Positions 6,605-15,274 of a DNA stretch of 19,664 bases are shown here, one piece after another. The stretch is from the NCBI GenBank assembly GCA_029560815.1, contig JAKQKF010000256.1, positions 1 through 19,664 on the forward strand, written 5' to 3'. The translations under genes and the position numbers were made by a program. Origin of the DNA: a bacterium. Its GTDB lineage: Bacteria > KSB1 > UBA2214. A model generated the notes under the pieces. The model saw nothing but the letters and a program-made list of their open reading frames with translations, was not told where the DNA came from and ran no database searches. The stretch's first letter is position 1. Every line of letters begins with the position of its first letter.

Positions 6605-8861
6605 GCCGGGCCTCCTTGTCATGCGGCCGGGTACAGAGCGTTATGGCCAGCGCCCCGGCCAGATTGGCGGCCGCCACCAGCCAGAGGGTGCGGGCGAAGC
6701 CGAAGAGGGGCACCCAGAGGCCGCCGATGAGCAGGGCGCCCGCGGCTCCGCCGGCCAGGTCCGCACTGTTTACGCTTCCCCAGCGGCCGCTCCCGCCGTG
6801 GCTGGTGTAGAGGCCGCTGAGCAGGGGGAAGAGGGCTCCGGCGAGGCCGCTGACGGTGAGGAGCGCAGCGTAAAAGAGCGGCGGGCTGGGATGGGCGCTG
6901 AGGAATTTGAAAAAGGGCGTCAGGGCCAGGGCGCTCAGGGCGGTCATCAGCAGCAGGAAGGGCGTAAGGGGGAGGCTCCTCCGCGCCCTGTGCATCGCCA
7001 GCCAGCCGCCGCCGGCCAGACCGGCCATGAAGGCTGCGAGAGCCAGGCCGATGGCGGCGTAGAGATTGCCGAAGATGTTCTGCATCGCCATGATGAAGAG
7101 CACGTCGAAAGCGGTGGCAGCCATGCCGATGGCAAAGGCCGCGAAAAGGATGACCGGCCGGATGGCGGCCTTCCTGGCGGTCCCGCGCGGAGCAGCGGCG
7201 CGCAGCAGGGCCGGCAGCAGCACGAACGCGAGCACCCCGCACCAGATCAGCAGCAGCCGGTTGTAGCCCATCGCCTCGATGGCGAGCAGAAGAGATCCGC
7301 CTCCCCGGGTCATTTTTTGCCAGAGGAGAAGGTCAATGAAGTAGGCGACCGGCTGAAAATCGAGATTGCGCCGGGCTGGTGCGCCGGCGAGCCGTTGCTC
7401 CAGCCCGGCGATGCGCCCGGCCGGCAGCATGAAGGCGAACATCGAGGGATAGAAATAGTCGAGATCGAGCTTTTTCTCCGTAAAGCGGCGCGCGAGTTCG
7501 TCCGGATCCGTGGTCAGGCTCTCCCGGCTGCCGGCGAGGTAGAGGGCCTCGCCGCCGGGCACGACGATGACCCGTTCAAAATAGCGGTGCAGCCCGGAGT
7601 ACAGGGCTCTGTTGAGGCGCAGCAGTTCGGGACCGAGATAATTTTCGCCGGATGGCACATTGAGGAGGGCCAGCGCTCCGCCGGGCGCAAGCCGGCTGCG
7701 GGCAAGGGCGAAGAACTCCTCGGTGTAATAGCGGTTGGCGAGGGCTCCGGAAGGCCTGCCGGCAGCGATGACGATGAGGGTGTAGAGTCCTTTCTCCTGC
7801 TGCAGAAAATGGCGGCCGTCGGTGAAGCGCAGGGTCAGTTGAGGGTTGTTCCATGCTGTGCGCTGGGAATCGGGGAGCGCGGTCAGAGCGAGCCGGCATG
7901 CAAGCTCATCCATTTCGATGCAGGTGACGGAAACATCGGGATAGCGAGCCAGTTCGGGGGCGAGGCCGCCCAGCCCGCCGCCGATGAGCAGGAGGTCGTA
8001 GGGCCGGGGCAGAGGCTGATTCATCAGCAGGGCCGCATCGGCCTGACTGTCGACCGGATTGGGGAGGGCGGCCTGGAGGGCGCCGTTGCTGAAGAGGCTG
8101 GTGGCGCCCTGCCAGTCGACCACCGCCAGCTCGCCGTGCCTGGAGGTGGCGCGTGTCTGCAGTTCCATGCCGGGCGCGAAGGAGCGCCAGAAAGCGCCGG
8201 CCCTTTTCTCTTCCAGCCCGGGCGCGAGGAAAAAGAGCAGGAGCAAGAGGAGCGCCGCCGCCGGCTGCCAGCTTCGCCGGCCCAGGCGCCACCCCGCCAT
8301 GAGGATCAGCAGCAGGCCGGCGGCCAGCAGGGCCTGCACGGGTGTCATCCAGTGCACGAGGATGAAGGTGAAAAGGAGGCTGCCGGCGACACAGCCGGCG
8401 GCGTCCCAGACATAAACCAGGGCGGCCGGATTGGCGGAGGAGGATTCGGCGGCGCGCGCGAGCAGGGTGAAAGAGCAGCCGAGGGGGAGCGCGACGGGAA
8501 CAATCGTCAGCAGGGAGAGTACAAAGAGATGATTTGTCGTCAGGTATTCTGCTGCGGATACGCGCAGAAGCGTGCGGGCGCCGGGGAGGAACAGGAGGGC
8601 GGCGATCGCACCGGCCAGGGCGGCGGCTTGTAAAAGAAGGGTGAGGGGCACGCCCCGGTGGGGCTGTGCGCGGGCGATGCGGTTGCCCATCCAGCTGCCC
8701 AGCCCGGATGCGGACATCCAGACGGCGAGGATGAATCCCACCAGCAGCTCATTGCCCCAGAATATGGCCATGAAGGCGCGCAGCAGTACGATCTGCACCA
8801 GCATGGCTGTCCCCCCGAGCAGCATGGCGGCGGGCTTGATGGAAGCCATAGTTTCCCTCAT
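6597..8861 (-). CDS. Polytopic membrane protein with embedded spermidine-synthase-like domain
   Basis: A 754-residue protein of the fused MFS/spermidine-synthase type. About seven hydrophobic segments (residues 10-210) are followed by a soluble Rossmann-like domain (about 215-440) and about seven more segments (490-745). The soluble domain has the nucleotide-binding loop LLIGGGLGGLAPELARY, the acidic strand end CIEMDE, DGRHFL and the family's NRYYTEEFF. In true aminopropyltransferases a catalytic Asp follows the strand after DGR; here the segment reads LIVIAAGRPSGALANRYYT with no acid, so spermidine synthesis is doubtful. It may bind SAM or a related ligand, or act as a transporter. Start ATG 8861; ATG 8849 with AGGG 5 nt upstream is an alternative. 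The gene leads the pair with pcm. Confidence 0.82.
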   Translation of the reverse strand: MRETMASIKPAAMLLGGTAMLVQIVLLRAFMAIFWGNELLVGFILAVWMSASGLGSWMGNRIARAQPHRGVPLTLLLQAAALAGAIAALLFLPGARTLLRVSAAEYLTTNHLFVLSLLTIVPVALPLGCSFTLLARAAESSSANPAALVYVWDAAGCVAGSLLFTFILVHWMTPVQALLAAGLLLILMAGWRLGRRSWQPAAALLLLLLFFLAPGLEEKRAGAFWRSFAPGMELQTRATSRHGELAVVDWQGATSLFSNGALQAALPNPVDSQADAALLMNQPLPRPYDLLLIGGGLGGLAPELARYPDVSVTCIEMDELACRLALTALPDSQRTAWNNPQLTLRFTDGRHFLQQEKGLYTLIVIAAGRPSGALANRYYTEEFFALARSRLAPGGALALLNVPSGENYLGPELLRLNRALYSGLHRYFERVIVVPGGEALYLAGSRESLTTDPDELARRFTEKKLDLDYFYPSMFAFMLPAGRIAGLEQRLAGAPARRNLDFQPVAYFIDLLLWQKMTRGGGSLLLAIEAMGYNRLLLIWCGVLAFVLLPALLRAAAPRGTARKAAIRPVILFAAFAIGMAATAFDVLFIMAMQNIFGNLYAAIGLALAAFMAGLAGGGWLAMHRARRSLPLTPFLLLMTALSALALTPFFKFLSAHPSPPLFYAALLTVSGLAGALFPLLSGLYTSHGGSGRWGSVNSADLAGGAAGALLIGGLWVPLFGFARTLWLVAAANLAGALAITLCTRPHDKEARRD

Positions 8862-8881
8862 GAGTTTGCCTGCACTCCCCT

Positions 8882-8911
8882 CAATGTATGAAAATCAGGG
8901 GCAGAAACAAA
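8882..8911 (-). promoter_or_regulatory. Possible Bacteroidetes-like promoter of the membrane protein-pcm pair
   Basis: Reading the minus strand, TTTG (8908-8911) is followed after 19 nt by TACATTG (8882-8888), about 20 nt before the ATG at 8861. This resembles the TTTG/TAnnTTTG promoter form described for Bacteroidetes. Whether this organism uses that form is unknown, because other genes here show TTGACT-type boxes. Confidence 0.28.
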
Positions 8912-8924
8912 GAAAAACGAAAAC

Positions 8925-8954
8925 TTGACTTGCTATTTTCCGCAACTTTATTAA
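8925..8954 (+). promoter_or_regulatory. Sigma70-type promoter of the small exported-protein gene
   Basis: TTGACT (8925-8930) and TATTAA (8949-8954) are separated by 18 nt and lie in an AT-rich island about 40-70 nt before the ATG at 8994. The AT-rich tail (TTTAAAATTTATAC, to about 8970) is typical of a bacterial promoter and leader. Confidence 0.5.
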
Positions 8955-8993
8955 ATTTAAAATTTATACACAGCAGCAAAACAGGAGGCAGGG

Positions 8994-9677
8994 ATGAAGA
9001 GAGTATGGGTTGGGTTGGTGGTGGTTCTGGCGCTTGCGGGGCTGCGCTGTTCGGAGCCCTCCAGCCCGGAGGCGGGTGTTCCCGAGCCGCCGGTGATGAT
9101 CGCCGTCAGCGGGCCGGCGTCGGTGAATGCTCCGCCGCAGATCGCCCAAAAAGCGGGGGAGATTCTCACCTATTTCAATTTTGTGCAGACGACCCTGGGG
9201 GATCTGAGCGGCGACGCTCCGGCGGTCAACAGTAATATCTATACCTGGGAGATCCCTGCCGGCAGCGGCACGATCGTGAAAAAGATCAAGGCTGTCAGGC
9301 GATCGGACGGCTCCGTCGACTGGACCGTGGTGCTGAATGGTCAGACCGCGGACAGCACGCGATACAACGACCGCCAGCTTTTTATCGGCAAGGCGGCCGA
9401 GGATAACCGCTCCCAGGCCTGGACCTTTTATGATCTGCTCACAGGCGACATCACGCACAAGATCTCCTGGAGCAGAGACAAGGATGGCACCCTTATGCTG
9501 GACGACACTTTTTCCGCGATGCAGGCTGTCTGGCGACTGGTCAACTCCAGGGATGGCTCGGGCAGCTACAGCTATACCCTGGCGGGAGTGGCGCAGTTCA
9601 GCGCCACCTGGCGCGCGGATGGCTCGGGCAGTTACACCGATTTTACAGCGTCGGGCACACCCGAGAGCTGGGAGTGA
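8994..9677 (+). CDS. Exported protein of unknown function, probable lipoprotein
   Basis: A 227-residue protein I do not recognise. The N-terminus MKRVWVGLVVVLALAGLRCSEPSSPE looks like a lipoprotein signal, but the residue before the likely anchoring Cys19 is Arg, which is atypical for a lipobox. A Pro-rich linker follows, then a predicted all-beta body rich in Gly, Ser, Tyr and Trp. The C-terminus has two strand-like repeats, DGSGSYSYTL and DGSGSYTDF, encoded by an identical 15-nt stretch at 9551 and 9617 (66 bp apart). GGAGG lies about 6 nt before the ATG. It is the first gene of a likely two-gene unit with the universal stress protein gene 39 bp downstream. No enzyme motif is seen; an envelope beta-sheet or binding protein is plausible. 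Confidence 0.75.
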   Translation: MKRVWVGLVVVLALAGLRCSEPSSPEAGVPEPPVMIAVSGPASVNAPPQIAQKAGEILTYFNFVQTTLGDLSGDAPAVNSNIYTWEIPAGSGTIVKKIKAVRRSDGSVDWTVVLNGQTADSTRYNDRQLFIGKAAEDNRSQAWTFYDLLTGDITHKISWSRDKDGTLMLDDTFSAMQAVWRLVNSRDGSGSYSYTLAGVAQFSATWRADGSGSYTDFTASGTPESWE

Positions 9678-9716
9678 GTGGAGCCGCCCCGGCCGGCGCA
9701 TAAAATGGAATGATCG

Positions 9717-10604
9717 ATGTTAAAACAGGATGAGATATTCGCGGGAAGCGTCAACCAGCCCGTTTTTCGCCGCGCGATCGTTGCAGTTGCGCTTTCGCCC
9801 AGCATTCAGGCTGTTCTGAACCAGTCGCAGCGGGTTCTACGCACACTGGGCGCCAGGCCGGTTCTGCTGCATGTCGGCAATGACACCCCGGCGGCGCGTG
9901 CAAAACTCAAAGCAGCCATCGCCGCCTCCGGTTTCGGCGGGCAGGAGCCCGAGCTGATCATCCAGCCCGGGCAGCCGGCCGATACCATCGCTGAGGTGGC
10001 CAGTCAGCAGCGTGCCGATCTGATCATCACCGGCGCGGCTAAAAAGGAGAGCCTGCTTCGTCATTTCATCGGCTCCGTCGCCCGCCATCTCGCCCACAAG
10101 GCGCCCTGTTCCCTGCTCATGATGACCGGAACGGCTGCCGATGCGGGCGCCTTTTCCCGCATCCACTGCGAGGTTGAGTACGACCGTCCTGCCCATTTCG
10201 CTGTTGAGGTGGCCATGGGTGTGGCCCGGCGAATGCGCAGCCGTGAGTTGATTTTGACCCACTGGTTCCCTTTGCCGGTGTGGGAGGATAAAATCGATCA
10301 CGCCCGCGAAAACAGTGAGTTCCAGCGTCTTTTCCACCATCAGGATAACCGCCTCAGGCGTTTCCTCACCCAATTTTCCGTCGACGGGGTCCGCTTCCGC
10401 TTCCAGTGCATCCACGAGCAGCCCCTCACCGGCACCCTGGAGTTTGCCCGCGATATCGACGCCGATCTCATGGTGATACCAGGCCCCCGGCGGCAGACCG
10501 GTATCTGGGACCGCCTCTTCAGGGACAATCTCGAGCACCTCTTCAAGAGCCTCTCCGGCGCCATCCTGCTCACGCGCAGGACCCGTTATCGCGTTCGCGG
10601 CTGA
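9717..10604 (+). CDS. Universal stress protein with two UspA domains
   Basis: A 295-residue cytoplasmic protein with two Usp folds. Domain 1 (about 19-137) starts FRRAIVAVALSP, has the ADLIITGA strand and a nucleotide-loop-like stretch ending GSVARHLAHKAPCSLLMM, close to the G-x9-GS form of ATP-binding Usp proteins. Domain 2 (about 148-290) keeps ADLMVIPGPRR and the final strand SGAILLTRR, but its loop has lost the GS signature and probably does not bind ATP. Such tandem proteins are linked to stress survival, often with a structural or nucleotide-sensing role. The start at 9717 has only a weak GGAA upstream, so translation may depend partly on the upstream gene, which ends 39 bp earlier. A strong terminator follows 18 nt after the stop. 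Confidence 0.85.
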   Translation: MLKQDEIFAGSVNQPVFRRAIVAVALSPSIQAVLNQSQRVLRTLGARPVLLHVGNDTPAARAKLKAAIAASGFGGQEPELIIQPGQPADTIAEVASQQRADLIITGAAKKESLLRHFIGSVARHLAHKAPCSLLMMTGTAADAGAFSRIHCEVEYDRPAHFAVEVAMGVARRMRSRELILTHWFPLPVWEDKIDHARENSEFQRLFHHQDNRLRRFLTQFSVDGVRFRFQCIHEQPLTGTLEFARDIDADLMVIPGPRRQTGIWDRLFRDNLEHLFKSLSGAILLTRRTRYRVRG

Positions 10605-10622
10605 TTTCTCATTTTACTCCAT

Positions 10623-10661
10623 AAAAAAAGCCCGTCCCTGCTGCAGGGACGGGCTTTTTTT
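10623..10661. terminator. Bidirectional Rho-independent terminator
   Basis: A perfect 11-bp stem, GCCCGTCCCTG (10630-10640) and CAGGGACGGGC (10644-10654), with a 3-nt loop is flanked by seven A on the left and seven T on the right. It can therefore stop both the usp transcript and the convergent hydrolase transcript, whose stop codon is at 10697. Confidence 0.95.
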
Positions 10662-10696
10662 GATTTTCATCGATTTCCGGCGGAGAGCTCCGCCGC

Positions 10697-13042
10697 CTAC
10701 TTTTTGCGCACCCAGAGCGAGAGGGTGCCGGGGCCCCGGCCGGCCGCTTCGAGCACAAAGAGGGAATCATTCGAAGGCGAGATCGCCAGGGCTTCAGGTG
10801 CGTTGAGGGGGGGCTCCCCGTCGGTCAGATGGGCGAGCAGCCGGCCCGAACGGCTGAAGATGGTGATGACGCCGCGCTGGGGGTGAGGCACATAGACCGC
10901 ATCGGTGGAGTCGCTTCCCACCTTGCCGTCGCCGGCGTCCGCCGCTGCGAGGTCCTTCACCCGCCAGTAGCGTGCCAGATAGCCCTCGATGGCGCCGTTC
11001 CAGCATTGCACTCCATCAGTGGTCTGATCGGAGATGTAGACCTGGCTGCCGTCCTTGAGCACGGCGATATCGCTGCCGGTATGGTCGATTCCGAAGGGGC
11101 TGCCGCCGATCTCGATCCCCAGCGGGCTGAGAATGTGCCAGCGTGTCGAGTTTTCTTCGAGCAGGTAGAGCCGGCCTTCGCGGTCGCAGTCGATTCCGCC
11201 GGCGGCGAAGTTGAGGGCGATGCCCGGCATAGGGATGCCGTTTTCAGCCTGAAAACGATAGAGCATCCGCGGTTCCTCTTCCGTGAGCACGCAGACGAGG
11301 TTGGGAGGAGCGAAGGCCATGGCGCTGATGACTCCCAGGGGATGGCTCTTGAGATCCTTGTCGAGGCCATACTGGATGGGGGAGAAGGCGGCCGGCTTGC
11401 CGCGGCCGTCGAGGATGGTCAGGGCGGGGGTATTGAGCGAGCCCACCCAGAGCTGGCCTCTGTTGTCGGCGGTGATCGCGCAGGGGGATTCGATGGCCGG
11501 GCCGAAGGGGCCTTTGGCGATGAAAGTCTGGTATTTGGCCAGGATGGAGAGTGACCAGACATCGCTGTAGCCAAAGTTGCGCTTGAAGTGGCCGGCCGAC
11601 TCCTGGTGATCATCCCAGGCGTGAACGCGGAAGCGAAAATCGAGACCGGCGTAATCGGCCTTGATCGCCTTGTCGGTGATGTACCAGTCCTTGTAATTCT
11701 TGAGTTTGCTCATCTGCACTTCGTTGGCCGGATTGGGCGGCCAGCTGCGGTCATAGAGCAGATAGATGCCCTTGCCCCTGGAGCCGGTGTTGTCATCGAA
11801 AACCCCGGAGGGATCGGTGATCTTGGCGGCGATGCGGAATTTGGAGTGGGCGAAGAGGCGGTCCGGGATGGTGTAGGCCTGCTCCACGACCGGGCCCTGG
11901 GCGTCGCCGGCGTACATTTTCCAGGGCTGGAGGGCGACAGGCGCCTCGCCGCCCCAGTTCTGGGTCAGCACCTGGGCGAAGGCGGGATCGGCAGAGTGGC
12001 CGGGGAAGAGCAGTTCATACGAAAAGATGGCCAGTCCCTTGCAGCCGGCGTCGCGCGCGATTTTGATCTGGGCGGCGAGATGACGGGCGCTGCCGGTATA
12101 GAGGCCCGGGTAGACATGGCGGTTATGATCGTTGTAGCGATGCTCGAGGAGCTGGCGGCGGAAAAGAGTGTCGTCGCGGGTGTAGATCATCGGGAAAATG
12201 GCGTCGACGATGCCGCGGGCGAGCCATTCATGGCTGTCCTGGAGATAGACCCGGCGCCCGGTCTGGTAGTTGCCGAGCACCGCAGCGGAGAGCATCATCT
12301 CGGACCGGTGCAGACGCATGGCGGAGTGGAGCTTGCCGAGGAAGCGGCTGATCGCCTCGCGCCGCCACTGGCTCCAGGCCTTTTCGTCGGCGTGGGGGTT
12401 TCCTCCCGTCTCCTGCCGGTAGGCGTCAAGCGAGGCCTGGTCGTAGGAGAAAGCAGGCGCGGGATAGCGGATATAGTCGAGATGGAGGCCGTCGATGGCG
12501 TAGCTGGTGTAGAGCTCTTCGCAGATGCCGAGCAGATAGGGGGTGACTTCCGGATGGGTGGGGGAGAGCCAGACATAGTGCGAGGAGAGGGGCTGGCGCC
12601 TGCCGTCGCGATCCACCATGAACCAGTCGGGATGGGCGTTATAGAGCTGGTTGCCGATGCGCGGGGGTTTGGTGCCCATCCAGCCGGGGTAGACATTGAT
12701 CCAGGCGTGCAGCTTGAGCCGGTGGGCGTGGGCGTAATCGACCGCCACCTGGAGGGGATCCCAGCCGGGATTGCCGTTGCGCAGTTCAGGGGACCACAAT
12801 TCGATTTTCGAGCGGTAAAGGACCGTGCCGTCGCCGCGCACCTGGAAGAGAATGGTGTTAAAGCCGGTGGCGGCGGCATTCTCCATGATGCGGCCGATGT
12901 CCGCCGGCGACCTGTAGTCCCACCGCGTCACCCAGAGGGCGCGGGTTTCCCCCTCATTCTGGGCGGCAGCAGGTGCGATAATATGGAAAAAGATGAGAAT
13001 GGCGAGAAGAAGAGTGCCCGTAAGACCCAACCCGTTGCGCAT
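10697..13042 (-). CDS. Secreted GHL10-type glycoside hydrolase (DUF187 family) with C-terminal propeller-like region
   Basis: A 781-residue exported protein. Signal peptide at 1-28 (hydrophobic LLLAILIFFHII, cut near AAA-Q). Residues about 33-345 form a TIM-barrel-like GHL10 domain: TRALWVTRWDYRS, FNTILFQVRGDG, LHAWINVYPG, the hallmark DGLHLDYIRYP (184-194, with likely catalytic Asp189), and FPMIYTRDD. Relatives are linked to peptidoglycan or extracellular polysaccharide turnover. Residues about 370-500 form a linker or beta domain, and about 510-781 contain recurring strand motifs typical of NHL/SMP-30-like propellers (ITADNRGQLWVG, IDCDREGRLYLL, LAISPSNDSLFVLE). I start at ATG 13042 (GGGAG 5 nt upstream); a TTG at 13063 would add seven residues. 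It stands alone, divergent from uvrB. The substrate is unknown. Confidence 0.85.
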   Translation of the reverse strand: MRNGLGLTGTLLLAILIFFHIIAPAAAQNEGETRALWVTRWDYRSPADIGRIMENAAATGFNTILFQVRGDGTVLYRSKIELWSPELRNGNPGWDPLQVAVDYAHAHRLKLHAWINVYPGWMGTKPPRIGNQLYNAHPDWFMVDRDGRRQPLSSHYVWLSPTHPEVTPYLLGICEELYTSYAIDGLHLDYIRYPAPAFSYDQASLDAYRQETGGNPHADEKAWSQWRREAISRFLGKLHSAMRLHRSEMMLSAAVLGNYQTGRRVYLQDSHEWLARGIVDAIFPMIYTRDDTLFRRQLLEHRYNDHNRHVYPGLYTGSARHLAAQIKIARDAGCKGLAIFSYELLFPGHSADPAFAQVLTQNWGGEAPVALQPWKMYAGDAQGPVVEQAYTIPDRLFAHSKFRIAAKITDPSGVFDDNTGSRGKGIYLLYDRSWPPNPANEVQMSKLKNYKDWYITDKAIKADYAGLDFRFRVHAWDDHQESAGHFKRNFGYSDVWSLSILAKYQTFIAKGPFGPAIESPCAITADNRGQLWVGSLNTPALTILDGRGKPAAFSPIQYGLDKDLKSHPLGVISAMAFAPPNLVCVLTEEEPRMLYRFQAENGIPMPGIALNFAAGGIDCDREGRLYLLEENSTRWHILSPLGIEIGGSPFGIDHTGSDIAVLKDGSQVYISDQTTDGVQCWNGAIEGYLARYWRVKDLAAADAGDGKVGSDSTDAVYVPHPQRGVITIFSRSGRLLAHLTDGEPPLNAPEALAISPSNDSLFVLEAAGRGPGTLSLWVRKK

Positions 13043-13220
13043 GCAAACTCCCGGTCTGATCAAAATATTCCGGTTAATTTAACAATTATGGCTAAACTAT
13101 CAAACAGTTTATTACTGATTTTAACCGCCGGTTGAGCACAAATCCAGCTTGACTATTTCTTGTATTCATAGTACATTAATTGTTTGGATCGTATGAACCG
13201 CTCATCTTGAGGGTCAGCAG
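13043..13220. promoter_or_regulatory. Divergent promoter region of the hydrolase gene and uvrB
   Basis: A plus-strand promoter candidate is clear: TTGACT (13149-13154), 17-nt spacer, TACATT (13172-13177), about 44 nt before the uvrB ATG. GAGGG lies 7 nt before that ATG. The left part (13065-13130) is AT-rich and likely holds the minus-strand promoter, which I cannot fix exactly. No LexA-type box of the CTGT-N8-ACAG or GAAC-N4-GTTC kind is present, so SOS control of uvrB is not supported. Confidence 0.55.
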
Positions 13221-15266
13221 ATGGATGTTTTTAAACTGGAATCCCCCTTCACCCTGCAGGGCGACCAGCCCCAGGCGGTCGAGCAGCTTGTCGAAGGCCT
13301 GGCGCGCGGGGATGGCTATCAGACCCTTTTAGGGGTGACCGGCAGCGGCAAGACCTTCACGATGGCCCATGTCATCGCCCGCATCAACCGCCCGACCCTG
13401 ATCATCTCGCACAACAAGACTCTGGCGGCACAACTCTACGGCGAATTCCGCGGCTTCTTCCCGGGAAATGCGGTCGAGTATTTTATCAGCTATTACGACT
13501 ATTACCAGCCCGAAGCCTATCTTCCCCATACCGATACCTACATCGAGAAGGATACCTCGATCAACGACGAAATCGACCGCCTGCGTTTGCGCGCCACTTC
13601 GGCTCTCCTCTCCCGCCGGGATGTGATCATCGTCGCTTCGGTTTCGTGCATCTACGGCCTGGGTTCGCCCGAAGACTGGCTCGAGATGCTGATCATCCTC
13701 AAGACCGGCCAGAAGATCGAGCGCAATGCCCTTCTACAAAAGCTGGTGGAGGTCCACTATGCGCGCAACGATGTCGATTTCGACCGCGGAACCTTTCGCG
13801 TGCGTGGCGACGTCGTCGAGGTGATCCCCGCCTATGAGCGCGAGGCGATCCGCATCGAGATGTTCGGCGACGAGATCGAACGCCTCTCAATGGTCGATCC
13901 CCTCACCGGCGAGATCAGAAGCGAAACCGACACGGTGGCGATCTATCCGGCCAAGCATTTTGTCACCTCCCCCGAGCGCCTCAAGAAAGCGATGAAGGGG
14001 ATCGAGGAGGAGCTGCAGGCCCGCCTCGCCGATTTCCGCGCGCGCAACAAGCTGCTTGAGGCCCAGAGGCTGGAACAGCGCACCCGTTTCGATCTGGAGA
14101 TGATGCAGGAGATCGGATACTGCTCGGGCATCGAGAACTATTCCCGCCATCTCGGCGGCCGCAAGCCGGGGGAACGGCCCTCGACGCTGATCGATTATCT
14201 GCCGAAGGATTATCTGCTCATCATCGACGAATCGCATGTCACCGTCCCGCAGATCCGCGGTATGTTCCACGGTGACCGTTCCCGCAAGGAGACGCTGACG
14301 GAATATGGTTTCCGGCTTCCCTCGGCCCTCGACAACCGGCCGCTCAACTTTGACGAGTTCACCGCCTCGATCAACCAGTGCGTCTTCGTCTCCGCCACAC
14401 CGGCCGAATACGAACTGGACATGTGCCAGGGTGTCGTCGTCGAGCAGGTGATCCGTCCGACCGGCCTGATGGATCCCGAGATCGAGGTCCGGCCGGTCAA
14501 GGGCCAGATCGACGACCTGATCGGCGAGATCAACGAGCGCGCCGATCGCGGAGAACGCACTCTGGTCACCACCCTGACCAAGCGTATGGCCGAGGACCTG
14601 ACCGAGTATCTCACCGGCATGGGCATCCGCGTCCGCTACATGCACTCCGAGATCGAGGCTCTTGAGCGCGTCGCTATCCTCCGCGACCTGCGCCTCGCCG
14701 AGTTCGATGTGCTGGTCGGGATCAACCTGCTGCGCGAGGGGCTCGATCTGCCCGAGGTCTCTCTGGTCGCTGTCCTTGACGCCGACAAGGAGGGTTTTCT
14801 GCGTTCCGAACGCTCTCTCATCCAGACCTCCGGCCGCGCCGCCCGCAACGTCAACGGCAAGGTGCTGTTTTATGCCGACAAGATCACTGATTCGATGCGC
14901 CTGGCGATGGAGGAGACCAGCCGCCGCCGCAAGATTCAGGCGGAATATAATCAGGTCCACAATATCACCCCGACCTCCATCGTCAAGTCGGTGGAAGATG
15001 TGATGGGCGCCACGCGCGTGGCCGATGCGCGCTCCGAGTCCTACAGCCGGAAAGAGCCGGCCGTCGACGACAAGGAGTTCCGTCAGGCCTGGAACCGGAT
15101 GAGCGCAAAGGAAAAGCTCGAACTGATGAGCGAAATGGAGAAAAAGATGTTCTCGGCGGCGGCGGCGCTGCAGTTCGAGGAGGCGGCGGTGCTGCGCGAT
15201 CAGATCGACCTTCTCCGGCTCAGCTATGAAGAAAAACACAAAATCGAGATGATTCTGGCCAAATAA
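13221..15266 (+). CDS. uvrB: Excinuclease ABC subunit B
   Basis: UvrB is the central helicase-like subunit of nucleotide excision repair: it receives damaged DNA from UvrA and positions UvrC for incision. At 681 residues it has the usual length (E. coli about 673). Visible marks are Walker A GVTGSGKT (38-45), the damage-probing beta-hairpin region [12 protein letters not shown] (91-102), the DESH helicase box (336-339), motif [11 protein letters not shown], helicase motif V-VI segments ([22 protein letters not shown]) and the C-terminal UVR domain that contacts UvrC (about 633-668, [14 protein letters not shown]). The product appears intact, with no frameshift. It is followed closely by purD, whose ribosome site overlaps the uvrB stop, so the two are probably co-transcribed. 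Confidence 0.98.
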   Translation: MDVFKLESPFTLQGDQPQAVEQLVEGLARGDGYQTLLGVTGSGKTFTMAHVIARINRPTLIISHNKTLAAQLYGEFRGFFPGNAVEYFISYYDYYQPEAYLPHTDTYIEKDTSINDEIDRLRLRATSALLSRRDVIIVASVSCIYGLGSPEDWLEMLIILKTGQKIERNALLQKLVEVHYARNDVDFDRGTFRVRGDVVEVIPAYEREAIRIEMFGDEIERLSMVDPLTGEIRSETDTVAIYPAKHFVTSPERLKKAMKGIEEELQARLADFRARNKLLEAQRLEQRTRFDLEMMQEIGYCSGIENYSRHLGGRKPGERPSTLIDYLPKDYLLIIDESHVTVPQIRGMFHGDRSRKETLTEYGFRLPSALDNRPLNFDEFTASINQCVFVSATPAEYELDMCQGVVVEQVIRPTGLMDPEIEVRPVKGQIDDLIGEINERADRGERTLVTTLTKRMAEDLTEYLTGMGIRVRYMHSEIEALERVAILRDLRLAEFDVLVGINLLREGLDLPEVSLVAVLDADKEGFLRSERSLIQTSGRAARNVNGKVLFYADKITDSMRLAMEETSRRRKIQAEYNQVHNITPTSIVKSVEDVMGATRVADARSESYSRKEPAVDDKEFRQAWNRMSAKEKLELMSEMEKKMFSAAAALQFEEAAVLRDQIDLLRLSYEEKHKIEMILAK

Positions 15267-15274
15267 GGAGCGCT

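Noticed and set aside
6495..8633. Plus-strand open frame of 712 codons opposite the membrane-protein gene
   Set aside because: Low-complexity Gly/Glu/Gln-rich translation typical of the reverse strand of a Leu/Ala-rich membrane gene; the minus frame has family motifs and a proper start.
13110..13130. CAGT-N5-ACTG near uvrB as a possible SOS (LexA) box
   Set aside because: The half-sites are inverted relative to CTGT-N8-ACAG and the spacing is wrong; no Gram-positive type GAAC-N4-GTTC either.
13887..15239. Minus-strand frame of 450 codons opposite uvrB
   Set aside because: Shadow frame; uvrB on the plus strand is complete and unmistakable.
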